From: Leptospira noguchii serovar Panama str. CZ214
GTDB taxonomy: Bacteria > Spirochaetota > Leptospiria > Leptospirales > Leptospiraceae
Assembly: GCF_000306255.2 (NCBI RefSeq)
Contig: NZ_AKWY02000001.1
Span: 62,001 to 126,000, forward strand
DNA: 64,000 nucleotides
Reading direction: 5' to 3'
The translations under genes were made by a program, and so were the position numbers. Under the pieces are notes generated by a model. That model was not told where the DNA came from. It searched no databases and saw nothing but the letters and a program-made list of their open reading frames with translations. This document shows, in pieces, positions 11,307-21,773 of this stretch. Numbering within the stretch: position 1 is the first letter of the stretch; every line of letters begins with the position of its first letter.

Positions 11307-11663
11307 CTATGGAATCCGTTTTTTCCATTCTTCTTCTTTAAATCCTACAAATCCGAAACCCTCTCCTAAAACAAAAGGCCGTTTAACAAGATTTCCATTT
11401 TTAGATAATAAATCCAATTGTTTATCGATCGACATGGAACTAAGTTTATCTTTAAGACCTAGTTCTTTATAATCATTACCGGAGGTGTTGAATAATTTTT
11501 TAGATTCGTTTCCTACGTATTGAAGCATTGTTTTGAGTTCTGATTTTTTAGGGGGAGTTTCTCGAATCGGTAATATTTCTAATTGGGCTTTTTTTCCAGA
11601 AAGGAATTTAAGTGCGTTCCTACAAGTGGAACAATTTTTATATTCGTAAATTTTTAACTTCAA
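11307..11663 (-). CDS. ArsC/Spx-family thioredoxin-fold protein
   Basis: A 118-residue protein with the ArsC/Spx/YffB layout. It has an N-terminal strand followed by N-C-S-T-C-R-N (Cys11 and Cys14, a CXXC pair), then R-E-T-P-P, L-F-N-T-S-G, and the closing L-V-K-R-P-F-V-L and V-G-F-K-E-E-E-W. The family includes arsenate reductases that use glutathione or glutaredoxin, and Spx-type RNA polymerase regulators. A CXXC favours Spx or YffB-like members, while ArsC proper often has one Cys at this place. Function is therefore left open. It begins with ATG at 11663. Confidence 0.85.
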   Translation of the reverse strand: MKLKIYEYKNCSTCRNALKFLSGKKAQLEILPIRETPPKKSELKTMLQYVGNESKKLFNTSGNDYKELGLKDKLSSMSIDKQLDLLSKNGNLVKRPFVLGEGFGFVGFKEEEWKKRIP

Positions 11664-12154
11664 GACTGTTCTCCCGTTCCGATAGTTTATGGTTTTTATT
11701 TTGAGTCAAGTGATTCCAATTTCTTAAATTGAGTGCATACAACCAATTCTTTTCAATGCGATTCTCAATGTTCGATTGATCTTTTAGAAGTTCAATGTCT
11801 ATAGCAACTTTCATTTTTAATGTTCAAATCCTTTTTAAAATTGTTCGTTCTTAAAAATGATTTTGAGCGTTTGTAAATATTAGAATTGTAGAAAAATGAA
11901 TCCTCCATCTATTTCTGTTTTATAGAAACAGCCAATTGAAGCAGTTTTGTTGATCTGAAGTATGGAATTTTTCAATAACTCTAATCTTGAAATCGATTCT
12001 AATGGCTTATAAAAATTTTCATTTATGCTGCAAAATAATTTCAAAGATGGAAAAAATTTTAAAATCTAAGGAGAATTTTCTTTCTGAGACTTAAAAATCT
12101 TTTCGTTGAAATGAGTGATTTTAACCGATAGGATTCTTACGGGACGTTTCGGGC
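11664..12154. other. Intergenic region upstream of fliG
   Basis: No gene is supported. It contains family 1 element copy D at 11881-11983. There is a strong Shine-Dalgarno-like AAGGAGAA at about 12068-12075 that is not followed by a useful reading frame and is about 80 bases before the fliG start. Promoters for the divergent ArsC-like and fliG genes must lie here, but were not fixed by eye. Confidence 0.6.
11881..11983 (+). mobile_element. MITE-like element, family 1, copy D
   Basis: 103-bp copy. Left end TAGAATTGTAGAAAAATG, right end AATTTTTCAATAACTCTA, interior ATAGAAACAGCCAATTGAAG and CAGTTTTGTTGATC. It lies between the divergent ArsC-like and fliG genes. Confidence 0.83.
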
Positions 12155-13168
<1,014 letters not shown>

Positions 13169-13230
13169 TTTTGTATTCTAAAAATATCTTCGTTTTACTG
13201 CGTTATGCGAAGAAGCTGAAACGGTAAATT

Positions 13231-13258
13231 ATAGTAAGGTGATGCATTACTTTACTAT
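13231..13258. terminator. Palindrome after fliG, possible terminator
   Basis: A nearly perfect 28-base palindrome, ATAGTAAGGTGATGC followed by ATTACTTTACTAT, lies 60 bases past the fliG stop. The arms could make a hairpin, but no long T tract follows directly (only CTAATTTT). It could be a terminator or a binding site. Confidence 0.4.
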
Positions 13259-13327
13259 CTAATTTTAAATTGCACATTATCAATAATCTGATTGCCATTA
13301 AATGAGAATTTTTAAATTGATAGCGAT

Positions 13328-13579
13328 ATGAAAAATAAATCAATAGTCTTTATTTTTTTAGCTTCCTTGATCTTTTATACTCTTTTCTATTCTGAGCATT
13401 TTAATTCGTTCTGGAAAGAAGTTCGTGGTTCTATTTTTGCAAAAGACTTTAAAAAATTGGAAGATATGAATAACTTTTCCCTCTTTACCAGAGAATCTAT
13501 GGATGAAGACTCGATTATCAAGTTTAAAAAATCTAAATTCATAAAATCGTTTGTTTATTTTTTACCATTACACTCATAA
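13328..13579 (+). CDS. Small membrane-anchored hypothetical protein
   Basis: 83 residues. Residues 5-20 (SIVFIFLASLIFYTLF) form one hydrophobic segment, an uncleaved anchor or signal peptide; the rest is basic and polar. It ends 14 bases before the large receptor gene, in a different frame, so it is not a broken N-terminus of that gene by a simple single-base slip. The ribosome site is weak. No family recognised; it may act with the receptor downstream. Confidence 0.5.
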   Translation: MKNKSIVFIFLASLIFYTLFYSEHFNSFWKEVRGSIFAKDFKKLEDMNNFSLFTRESMDEDSIIKFKKSKFIKSFVYFLPLHS

Positions 13580-13593
13580 GTATTTGGATTTTA

Positions 13594-15876
13594 ATGAAAC
13601 TCGATCGAATGTTGCAAGCTATTAGAATTTTTGCATGTATCTTAGTCTTTTGGATTTTAGGTTCTTGTATACCCGCTTCTGATCGTTTTCAAGATTTTGA
13701 CTTAATTACACAAGCGGAATGGAGCGTTAGTTTAGGAAATCATTCAAAAAATAAATTAGAAAAATCAAATATTCAAAAATCTTTCCTAAAAAATAAAAAC
13801 GAGAAACTAAATACTGAAACAAACATTAGAGAAAAAGAATCGAAAGATTGGAAGTTGATTACACGTTTTCCTATCAATTTTAATTTTCTTTTTTCTATAC
13901 CGAAACAATCCGGATTTCATGAGGTAACTGTAAAAATAGAATTTTCGATTCATTCGGATTCAATTTTTCTAACATTTCTAAGACAACCAACTGCAATTTA
14001 TTTTCCGGATATAGGAGAAAGCTGGGAATTTTATCTGAATGGAGTCTTGATTCGAAAGGAAAAATATCTAAAACAAACTGATGCTGGAAATTTGGTCCCT
14101 TCGGTTCGAAGGTCATTAAAATCCGTGATTTTACCGATTCCATTGGGGGTTTTAAAAGAAGGAAAAAATACAATTTTAATATATATGATCGGAGAATCCG
14201 ATCTTACGCCTTATATTCCAAATGAACATTTCGGGTTTTATCATTCACAAGGATATAAAATTTCCTCTTTAGAGCAAATATATGAATTCACCTCCGAATA
14301 TTTAGATTTTTTACTATATGGAATTTATATTATATTTGGAATTTATCATATTTATTTTTACGTTATTCGAAGAAGGGATTTATATTATCTCTATTTTGGA
14401 TTGTTTTCGTTTTTTTCTTTGGTCTATTTTTTTTCTTCTTCCAATTTAATTTTTCAAAAGTTTATAAACCCAAATCCGGAATTAGACAGTTCTCTTTTTT
14501 TTAGGATACAATATTCTTCTTTGGCTTTGATTTTCCCTTCTTTCTATTATTTTTTAAAGGATTATTTTTCTCCAAAAGAAAAAGGAAGTATGATCGCTTC
14601 TTTTTTCGTAGTTTTTTTGATCGGATTGTTTTTTGCGTTTTTAATCGTTCCGTTTTCTTGGGTGCATATCGTCTTTAAGATTTGTCAACTTTTAGTGATT
14701 TGTTTTTCGGTTTATATTTTATTTTTTTCAGTTCAAACCGTAAGAAAAAAGAAACAAGATGCACGTAAAGTATTAGCTGTAATATCTGTATGTATTGTTT
14801 TTTCCACTTGGGAATTATATAGCTTGGTTTTTGAAAACGTAAAGTATCATTCTACTTTTTTTAAGTTTGTTTATTTATTTTTTATCATATCACTCGCTAG
14901 TGTTCTGGTTTCAAGATATGCTCAACTTTACAAAGACGCACAACTTTTAAATAAATATCTTACCAATCAAAAAGAAGCTTTCTATCGATTTGTTCCTGTG
15001 GATTTTATTCGTATTATAGACAGAGAATCTCCTATATCGATCTCAGTCGGCGATAGTAAAGAAAAGTCAATGACTGTTTTGACTTCCTATATTCGAAATT
15101 TTGCAAGTCTTTCTAAAACGCTTCCTTTAAATCAGACGATTACATTTTTAAATTCTTATTTAAGCGAAATGGAAGAATTGGTTTATAAAACTACGGGTTT
15201 TGTAGATAAATATATAGGAAATGAAATAATTGCGCTTTTTGGAGATTACGACGAAAGAGCGGCAAAAGAAAATTTTAATTCTGCAGACAACGCCGTAGAA
15301 TCAGCAATCAAAATGGTAAATGCAATCCGATCTGGAAAATTAATAAAAAATTTTTCGATACCTTCTTTTTGGAACTTAGAAATTGGTATCGGGATCAATA
15401 CCGGTTCTGTGATTTTAGGAACCGTGGGAAGTGAAAGGAGGATTGATACAACTGTAATTGGAGACGCGGTTAATCTATCATCAGGACTTCGATCTCTTAC
15501 AGCACTTTATAAAAGTAAAATATTAATTTCTCATCATACGTATCTTAGGCTCCATAGGATGAGCGAAGTAGGAATACGTATGATCGATTCGGTCATTTTA
15601 AAAGAAAGAGATCAAGCCATAGATATTTATGAGGTAATCGAATCTGATCCAGAACCAATTAAGGAATTCAAACTGAAAACCTCAGAGTTATTGTCTCAAG
15701 GAATTTTAGAATATAAATCTAGAAAGTTTTATGAAGCTTCTAAAATTTTTAGACAACTTTATCGAGAAGAACCAAAAGATCTTATTTCTATGATTTATTT
15801 AAAACGTTGCAAACTATATGCTTCTAAACCTCCGGATGAAAATTGGGACGGAGTTTTTAGATTTCAAACAAAGTAG
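13594..15876 (+). CDS. 7TM receptor with degenerate adenylate/guanylate cyclase domain
   Basis: 760 residues. The N-terminus has a lipobox-like I-L-G-S-C with Cys25. Residues about 90-215 form an extracellular sensor like the 7TMR-DISM extracellular domains, and residues about 235-440 form seven membrane segments. Residues 485-665 are a class III cyclase homology domain, and the tail has TPR-like helices. Class III cyclases make cAMP or cGMP using two metal-binding Asp residues. Here those positions are Tyr499 (in T-S-Y-I-R-N-F) and Asn543 (in D-K-Y-I-G-N), and the transition-state Arg is Gly631 (in V-N-L-S-S-G-L). Asp624 and Asn627 remain. Catalysis is therefore unlikely; a signalling or scaffold role is inferred. 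It follows a small membrane protein gene by 14 bases. Confidence 0.85.
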   Translation: MKLDRMLQAIRIFACILVFWILGSCIPASDRFQDFDLITQAEWSVSLGNHSKNKLEKSNIQKSFLKNKNEKLNTETNIREKESKDWKLITRFPINFNFLFSIPKQSGFHEVTVKIEFSIHSDSIFLTFLRQPTAIYFPDIGESWEFYLNGVLIRKEKYLKQTDAGNLVPSVRRSLKSVILPIPLGVLKEGKNTILIYMIGESDLTPYIPNEHFGFYHSQGYKISSLEQIYEFTSEYLDFLLYGIYIIFGIYHIYFYVIRRRDLYYLYFGLFSFFSLVYFFSSSNLIFQKFINPNPELDSSLFFRIQYSSLALIFPSFYYFLKDYFSPKEKGSMIASFFVVFLIGLFFAFLIVPFSWVHIVFKICQLLVICFSVYILFFSVQTVRKKKQDARKVLAVISVCIVFSTWELYSLVFENVKYHSTFFKFVYLFFIISLASVLVSRYAQLYKDAQLLNKYLTNQKEAFYRFVPVDFIRIIDRESPISISVGDSKEKSMTVLTSYIRNFASLSKTLPLNQTITFLNSYLSEMEELVYKTTGFVDKYIGNEIIALFGDYDERAAKENFNSADNAVESAIKMVNAIRSGKLIKNFSIPSFWNLEIGIGINTGSVILGTVGSERRIDTTVIGDAVNLSSGLRSLTALYKSKILISHHTYLRLHRMSEVGIRMIDSVILKERDQAIDIYEVIESDPEPIKEFKLKTSELLSQGILEYKSRKFYEASKIFRQLYREEPKDLISMIYLKRCKLYASKPPDENWDGVFRFQTK

Positions 15877-15982
15877 AAATGTTTGTTTTTATTAAAGATT
15901 ATTAGAGAAGAGATGCTTAAAAATCTTTTCAATAATACAAGTAGTTTAAATTAAAACCTACATAAGATTTTAAAAGAAATAA

Positions 15983-16056
15983 TAGAATTTTTGAAAAATT
16001 AATTCTGATGAAAATGATTTTATTAATTTGAATTATCAAACTTTTTGACAACTCTA
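15983..16056 (+). mobile_element. MITE-like element, family 1, copy E (internally deleted)
   Basis: Only 74 bp, against about 102 in the others. Ends TAGAATTTTTGAAAAATT and CTTTTTGACAACTCTA are recognisable, but the middle, including the GAAACGG landmark, is missing. Confidence 0.7.
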
Positions 16057-16161
16057 TTTATTAATTTTATAAAATTCAATAACACAAAATTTCTATTAAG
16101 ATTTTGTTTGAGTAAAAAATATTGGATATTTTGTTAGGTTTTGAGTAAGTTTGTTTTTTGG

Positions 16162-16185
16162 ATTTTATAGAAATTTCTATAAAAT
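16162..16185. promoter_or_regulatory. Perfect 24-bp palindrome, possible operator
   Basis: ATTTTATAGAAA joined to its exact reverse complement TTTCTATAAAAT. It lies about 150 bases upstream of the thioredoxin-fold gene. A half-similar ATTTCTATAAAAT occurs near 35461. It could be a repressor site or a hairpin; AT-rich sequence makes chance palindromes more common. Confidence 0.35.
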
Positions 16186-16335
16186 TTAATATGCGAGTTT
16201 ACTAATAAACATAATAATCTTAGAAGACACTTTAAATTTCTATATTATTATAAAGGTATAAAAATCAAATCTTGTAAGAATGTAAAAGTTTTTACAGGAC
16301 TATGAACTTATTCCAGAATTTATGAGAGAAATTTT

Positions 16336-16902
16336 ATGTATGGTAATGGAATTTTCATGATAAAAATAAAACTTCAATTTGATTCTTTGATTCGCTTTCA
16401 AATTCTATTGTTTAAGAACATTTTTTTTACGATTTGCTTTTTATCGACGGTTTCTATTTTTTCCTCTGACCTTCCCGATTTCCAACTTAAGGATCAAAGA
16501 AATAAAGTTTTAAATTCAAAAAACTTAAAAGGAAAAATAGTTTTTCTTTTAGGATGTTCGTACGTAGACATAGCTCTTTGTAGAAAACACGGAAGAAAAA
16601 TTTACTGGAGAATGCAGAACCTGATCGACGAATCTGACGACTTCGTAGAATTTATCGCGTTTGTAGATCTTAGAAATGCTCCGAGTGCGGTTCAAGTTTA
16701 TATCGATGAAAATAAATCAAAAAACTACGAATCAGTTTTGTTAGATACGAAAGGTGTTTTGTCTTCTGGGATTCGACCTAATGTTTCTTGGTTGAGAATT
16801 TTTTCCCGAAGTAAAAAACAAATATTCGAATCTTATTATAAAGAAGTGGATGATCAAACCGTGGATTCTCTATATGAAATTATACGAAAACAAAAAAAAT
16901 AG
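16336..16902 (+). CDS. Exported thioredoxin-fold protein
   Basis: An N-terminal hydrophobic segment (about residues 25-43, ending SIFSSDLPDF) looks like a signal peptide. The next part (LPDFQLKDQRNKVLNSKNLKGKIVFLLGCSY in outline) has the AhpC/TSA-redoxin pattern. The usual active-site CXXC is replaced by G-C-S-Y-V-D-I-A-L-C, two Cys separated by seven residues, so ordinary disulfide exchange is doubtful. The ATG at 16336 has GAGAGA upstream; an ATG at 16357 is an alternative. Its end overlaps the lipoprotein gene by 29 bases, so the pair is probably translationally coupled. Periplasmic location inferred. Confidence 0.7.
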   Translation: MYGNGIFMIKIKLQFDSLIRFQILLFKNIFFTICFLSTVSIFSSDLPDFQLKDQRNKVLNSKNLKGKIVFLLGCSYVDIALCRKHGRKIYWRMQNLIDESDDFVEFIAFVDLRNAPSAVQVYIDENKSKNYESVLLDTKGVLSSGIRPNVSWLRIFSRSKKQIFESYYKEVDDQTVDSLYEIIRKQKK

Positions 16903-18073
16903 AATTGGAATTTGCGTTTTTATCTTCGTTCTTTTTTTTAATTGTGTAGAAAAGAAACCACAAGAAGCGGCTTATTGGAGAGAATATCTTTCGTATCAGA
17001 AAAGTATTCTTAAAGAATATCCAAATGGAGGGATTCGAAACGCTTTATTCGGAAATTTAACTTCCAAGGACGAACTTCTTTTACAAGAAAAAGATAATAT
17101 TCTTTCGATCGATTTTTATCTTCAAAAAACAAATCAAGGACTTAAAAATGTTCTGACGACTGAAAAAATTCCAGGAAATGTTCCGTATCAAATTCATGCG
17201 GAATATTTTCCGACTTCGTTCCGAGATCAAAAGACGTTTCAAATGAAACGTAAAACGGTGACGATACTTCCATTTTACAGTTATTTAGATTTTTTTCATC
17301 ATGTGGATCGGCTTCAAAGTTTTCTTCGTTCTGATTTTTCTAAACTAATTTCGATTTCAAATGCACATCGTTATCTTTGTTCTGTTTCTCATTGCGATTT
17401 AGGAAGAGGAGAAAATTTTTCTTGGCTTCTTTACGAATTAGATGAATCTACAAAAGCTGCTTACCCTCAGTTTTACAAACGGTTTGATAAACTTCTAAAT
17501 CAGGTTTCTTATAAAATTACGATCTTTAAAACTGGAGAGTTTTTAAGTGGAATGGAATTTTATAACGAAGGAACAAAAACTTTTTTAAAAATTCCGGATA
17601 CTACTCCCGGTTATTGGAGTAAACCAGAAATTATTCATATTCGCATTTCATTATTTATCCAAGTATATGGACTCAAAATAGATATTAAAAACTTAGGATA
17701 TATGCTTCGTTTTTATTCTTCTAAAAATTATCAAAAGATTACTGGAGAATTTTCTAAATTACCGGAAAAGAAAATCAGTGGACGGTTTCTAAAAATTTTT
17801 CCACCAGGAATGGTGGATTGGTTCATTCCCGGGAATATGAAAGAATACTTTGATCAGTATTTTACTCTTCTTGTGGAAGGAAGCGAAGGTAAGGGAGGAA
17901 ATAAATTTGAATCTGAATTATTTCGAAACGGAAAAAATATGAAAGTAATCTTAAAATCCCAAGCTGAAATTTTCAGGGATCGTTTTTCTCCGTTTCGTTC
18001 TTCTGATGAAAAAGACGACCAACCTTCTTTTTGGGATGTATTACAGGAAACTTTAATTGAAGATTTATATTGA
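16874..18073 (+). CDS. Putative lipoprotein, hypothetical
   Basis: The ATG at 16874 gives a lipoprotein signal ending L-F-F-N-C (Cys24); the open frame extends 8 codons further to 16850. The mature part of about 375 residues is mixed alpha/beta with an acidic C-terminus (SSDEKDDQPSFWDVLQE) and no motif I recognise. It overlaps the thioredoxin-fold gene by 29 bases and ends before a strong hairpin at 18092. Co-expression with the redoxin-like protein suggests a joint envelope role (inference). Confidence 0.72.
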   Translation: MKLYENKKNRIGICVFIFVLFFNCVEKKPQEAAYWREYLSYQKSILKEYPNGGIRNALFGNLTSKDELLLQEKDNILSIDFYLQKTNQGLKNVLTTEKIPGNVPYQIHAEYFPTSFRDQKTFQMKRKTVTILPFYSYLDFFHHVDRLQSFLRSDFSKLISISNAHRYLCSVSHCDLGRGENFSWLLYELDESTKAAYPQFYKRFDKLLNQVSYKITIFKTGEFLSGMEFYNEGTKTFLKIPDTTPGYWSKPEIIHIRISLFIQVYGLKIDIKNLGYMLRFYSSKNYQKITGEFSKLPEKKISGRFLKIFPPGMVDWFIPGNMKEYFDQYFTLLVEGSEGKGGNKFESELFRNGKNMKVILKSQAEIFRDRFSPFRSSDEKDDQPSFWDVLQETLIEDLY

Positions 18074-18091
18074 AATTCGTTTTAAAAGGTA

Positions 18092-18125
18092 AGCTTTGTT
18101 TTTTCTTTAAAACAAAGCTATTTTA
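18092..18125 (+). terminator. Rho-independent-like terminator
   Basis: An 11-base perfect stem, AGCTTTGTTTT at 18092-18102 and AAAACAAAGCT at 18109-18119, with a 6-base loop, followed by ATTTTAG. It lies 19 bases after the lipoprotein stop and ends the redoxin/lipoprotein transcript. Confidence 0.7.
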
Positions 18126-18291
18126 GAAATTATCTATTCTACTTTACGGTTTTCTTTTTTAACGAAAATAGGATTTTGATCATGGATCATAGAATCTTTC
18201 TAAAATGCTTGACTGAGAGTCTAAGTTCCGGGACTTATTTTAGTGTTCTCTTATTTTCTAGAACACAAAATTATAATTCAATCGATGAATT

Positions 18292-18296
18292 GGAGG
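18292..18296 (+). promoter_or_regulatory. Strong ribosome binding site
   Basis: GGAGG four bases before the ATG at 18301. It fixes the start of the PuuD-like gene and argues against the overlapping open frame that begins at 18176. Confidence 0.75.
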
Positions 18297-18300
18297 TACT

Positions 18301-19005
<705 letters not shown>

Positions 19006-19008
19006 TTC

Positions 19009-19364
19009 ATGAAAATCAGTAAAAAACAGGGCGGGTTTTCCCGCCTTTTGGCTGTTTGTATTTTTTCGATTCTTATTTTAGTAAATTGTAAAGAAGACGA
19101 AAACCTTTCTCCAGAACAAAAAATGATTTCTCAGGGGAAAGGGTTGTATATTACCAATTGTTCCTCTTGCCACAATCAAAATCCCGCTGTAGACGGTGCG
19201 GTTGGACCTGCGGTTCGAGGATCAAATTTTGAATTATTAAAAGCGAGAATTGTAGAAGGAACGTATCCTACCGGTTACACACCAAAACGTACGAGTAGAG
19301 TTATGACCAGACTTCCTTTAAACGACGAACAAATTCGTAGTATAGAAGCGTTTTTGAATATGCC

Positions 19365-19368
<4 letters not shown>
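19009..19368 (+). CDS. Cytochrome c lipoprotein
   Basis: 119 residues. A signal with the lipobox L-V-N-C (Cys27) is followed by a class I cytochrome c domain: haem motif C-S-S-C-H at residues 51-55 and a likely distal Met99 in R-V-M-T-R-L-P. The C-terminal helix I-R-S-I-E-A-F-L is typical. It begins three bases after the PuuD-like stop, so the two form one operon, and it probably takes electrons from that membrane protein. Its last four bases overlap the end of the inositol-phosphatase-like gene on the other strand. Confidence 0.9.
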
Positions 19369-20213
<845 letters not shown>

Positions 20214-20228
20214 GGGTTTCTCTTCAAA

Positions 20229-21144
<916 letters not shown>

Positions 21145-21773
21145 TGGATTTATACCTATTTCATTTTGTTAAACAACATGATAAATTCTTTGATCTTAAA
21201 ATTTTTTACCATAAAATTAATTTAAAGTGTACATTAGGAATCTGTAAAATCCAAAAGAATCATCATTTAATTTAGTTTTTGCGTAAAATCATCACTTTAG
21301 AGGTGATTGCAAAAATTAAAAATTTATTTTATAAAATTCTCCTATTGTAATGTAAGTTTTGAGTAAATCCGGCCTCTTAACTCTGGTCAATAAATTGTAT
21401 AAAAAAAACGTTATACAATATATCATCTTTAGTTTAAAAGAGCGTTCTGCTGAATTCCCACATCCGATTCTTTTTGCGTTAACTCACGTTTTATTAGAGC
21501 CTGTCCCAAAACTCAAAGAATTTTACTCGATCATTCTTTAGAAGTTTTTAATAAAATTCAGCATTCCTACAAATTAGTCTCATTTAGCAATTTGTGAACT
21601 TTCGAGCAATTCTAATGTCGTTCAATTTTCGTAGTAGTTCCCACATTTTATGAAACTTAAGCGTCTCGCTTCTATTGGCGTTCAAAGAAACTCAGCAAAC
21701 ACCTGTTGGTGTTTAGGCTTTGGGATAGTTCTTAAATAAACCGACAGAGTTCCTATAATTTCCGTTTAAATTT
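21145..21773. other. Intergenic region with a mobile-element remnant
   Basis: No credible gene. A 60-codon TTG-started frame at 21359-21541 is judged accidental because its last 45 bases lie in the element. From 21497 to 21731 lies the second copy of the family 2 element. The left part is plain AT-rich DNA. Confidence 0.65.
21497..21731. mobile_element. Family 2 mobile-like element, copy 1 (235 bp)
   Basis: Left end GAGCCTGTCCCAAAACTC and right end GGCTTTGGGATAGTTC are imperfect inverted repeats, flanked by TTA at 21494-21496 and TTA at 21732-21734, as expected for a 3-bp target duplication. Internal blocks AGCGTCTCGCTTCTAT and AAACTCAGCAAACACC match the reverse complement of the copy at 37780-38010. 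No transposase is encoded. The ends resemble those of IS5-type insertion sequences (inference), so this is probably a non-autonomous or decayed derivative. Confidence 0.6.

Larger units (their letters stand above)
15877..16335. other. Intergenic AT-rich region
   Basis: No gene is supported. It includes the shortened family 1 element copy E and a perfect 24-base palindrome at 16162-16185, both listed separately. Low-complexity A/T runs fill the rest. Confidence 0.65.

Noticed and set aside
12068..12075. AAGGAGAA as a ribosome site for an unseen gene before fliG
   Set aside because: No reading frame of useful length follows; the only ATG nearby (about 12110) gives six codons.
13328..15876. The small gene and the receptor as one frameshifted gene
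   Set aside because: The receptor has its own complete lipoprotein-type start and the two frames do not match as a simple split.
21359..21541. 60-codon open frame with TTG start
   Set aside because: Its last part lies in a family 2 element and no ribosome site, family or conserved pattern supports it.
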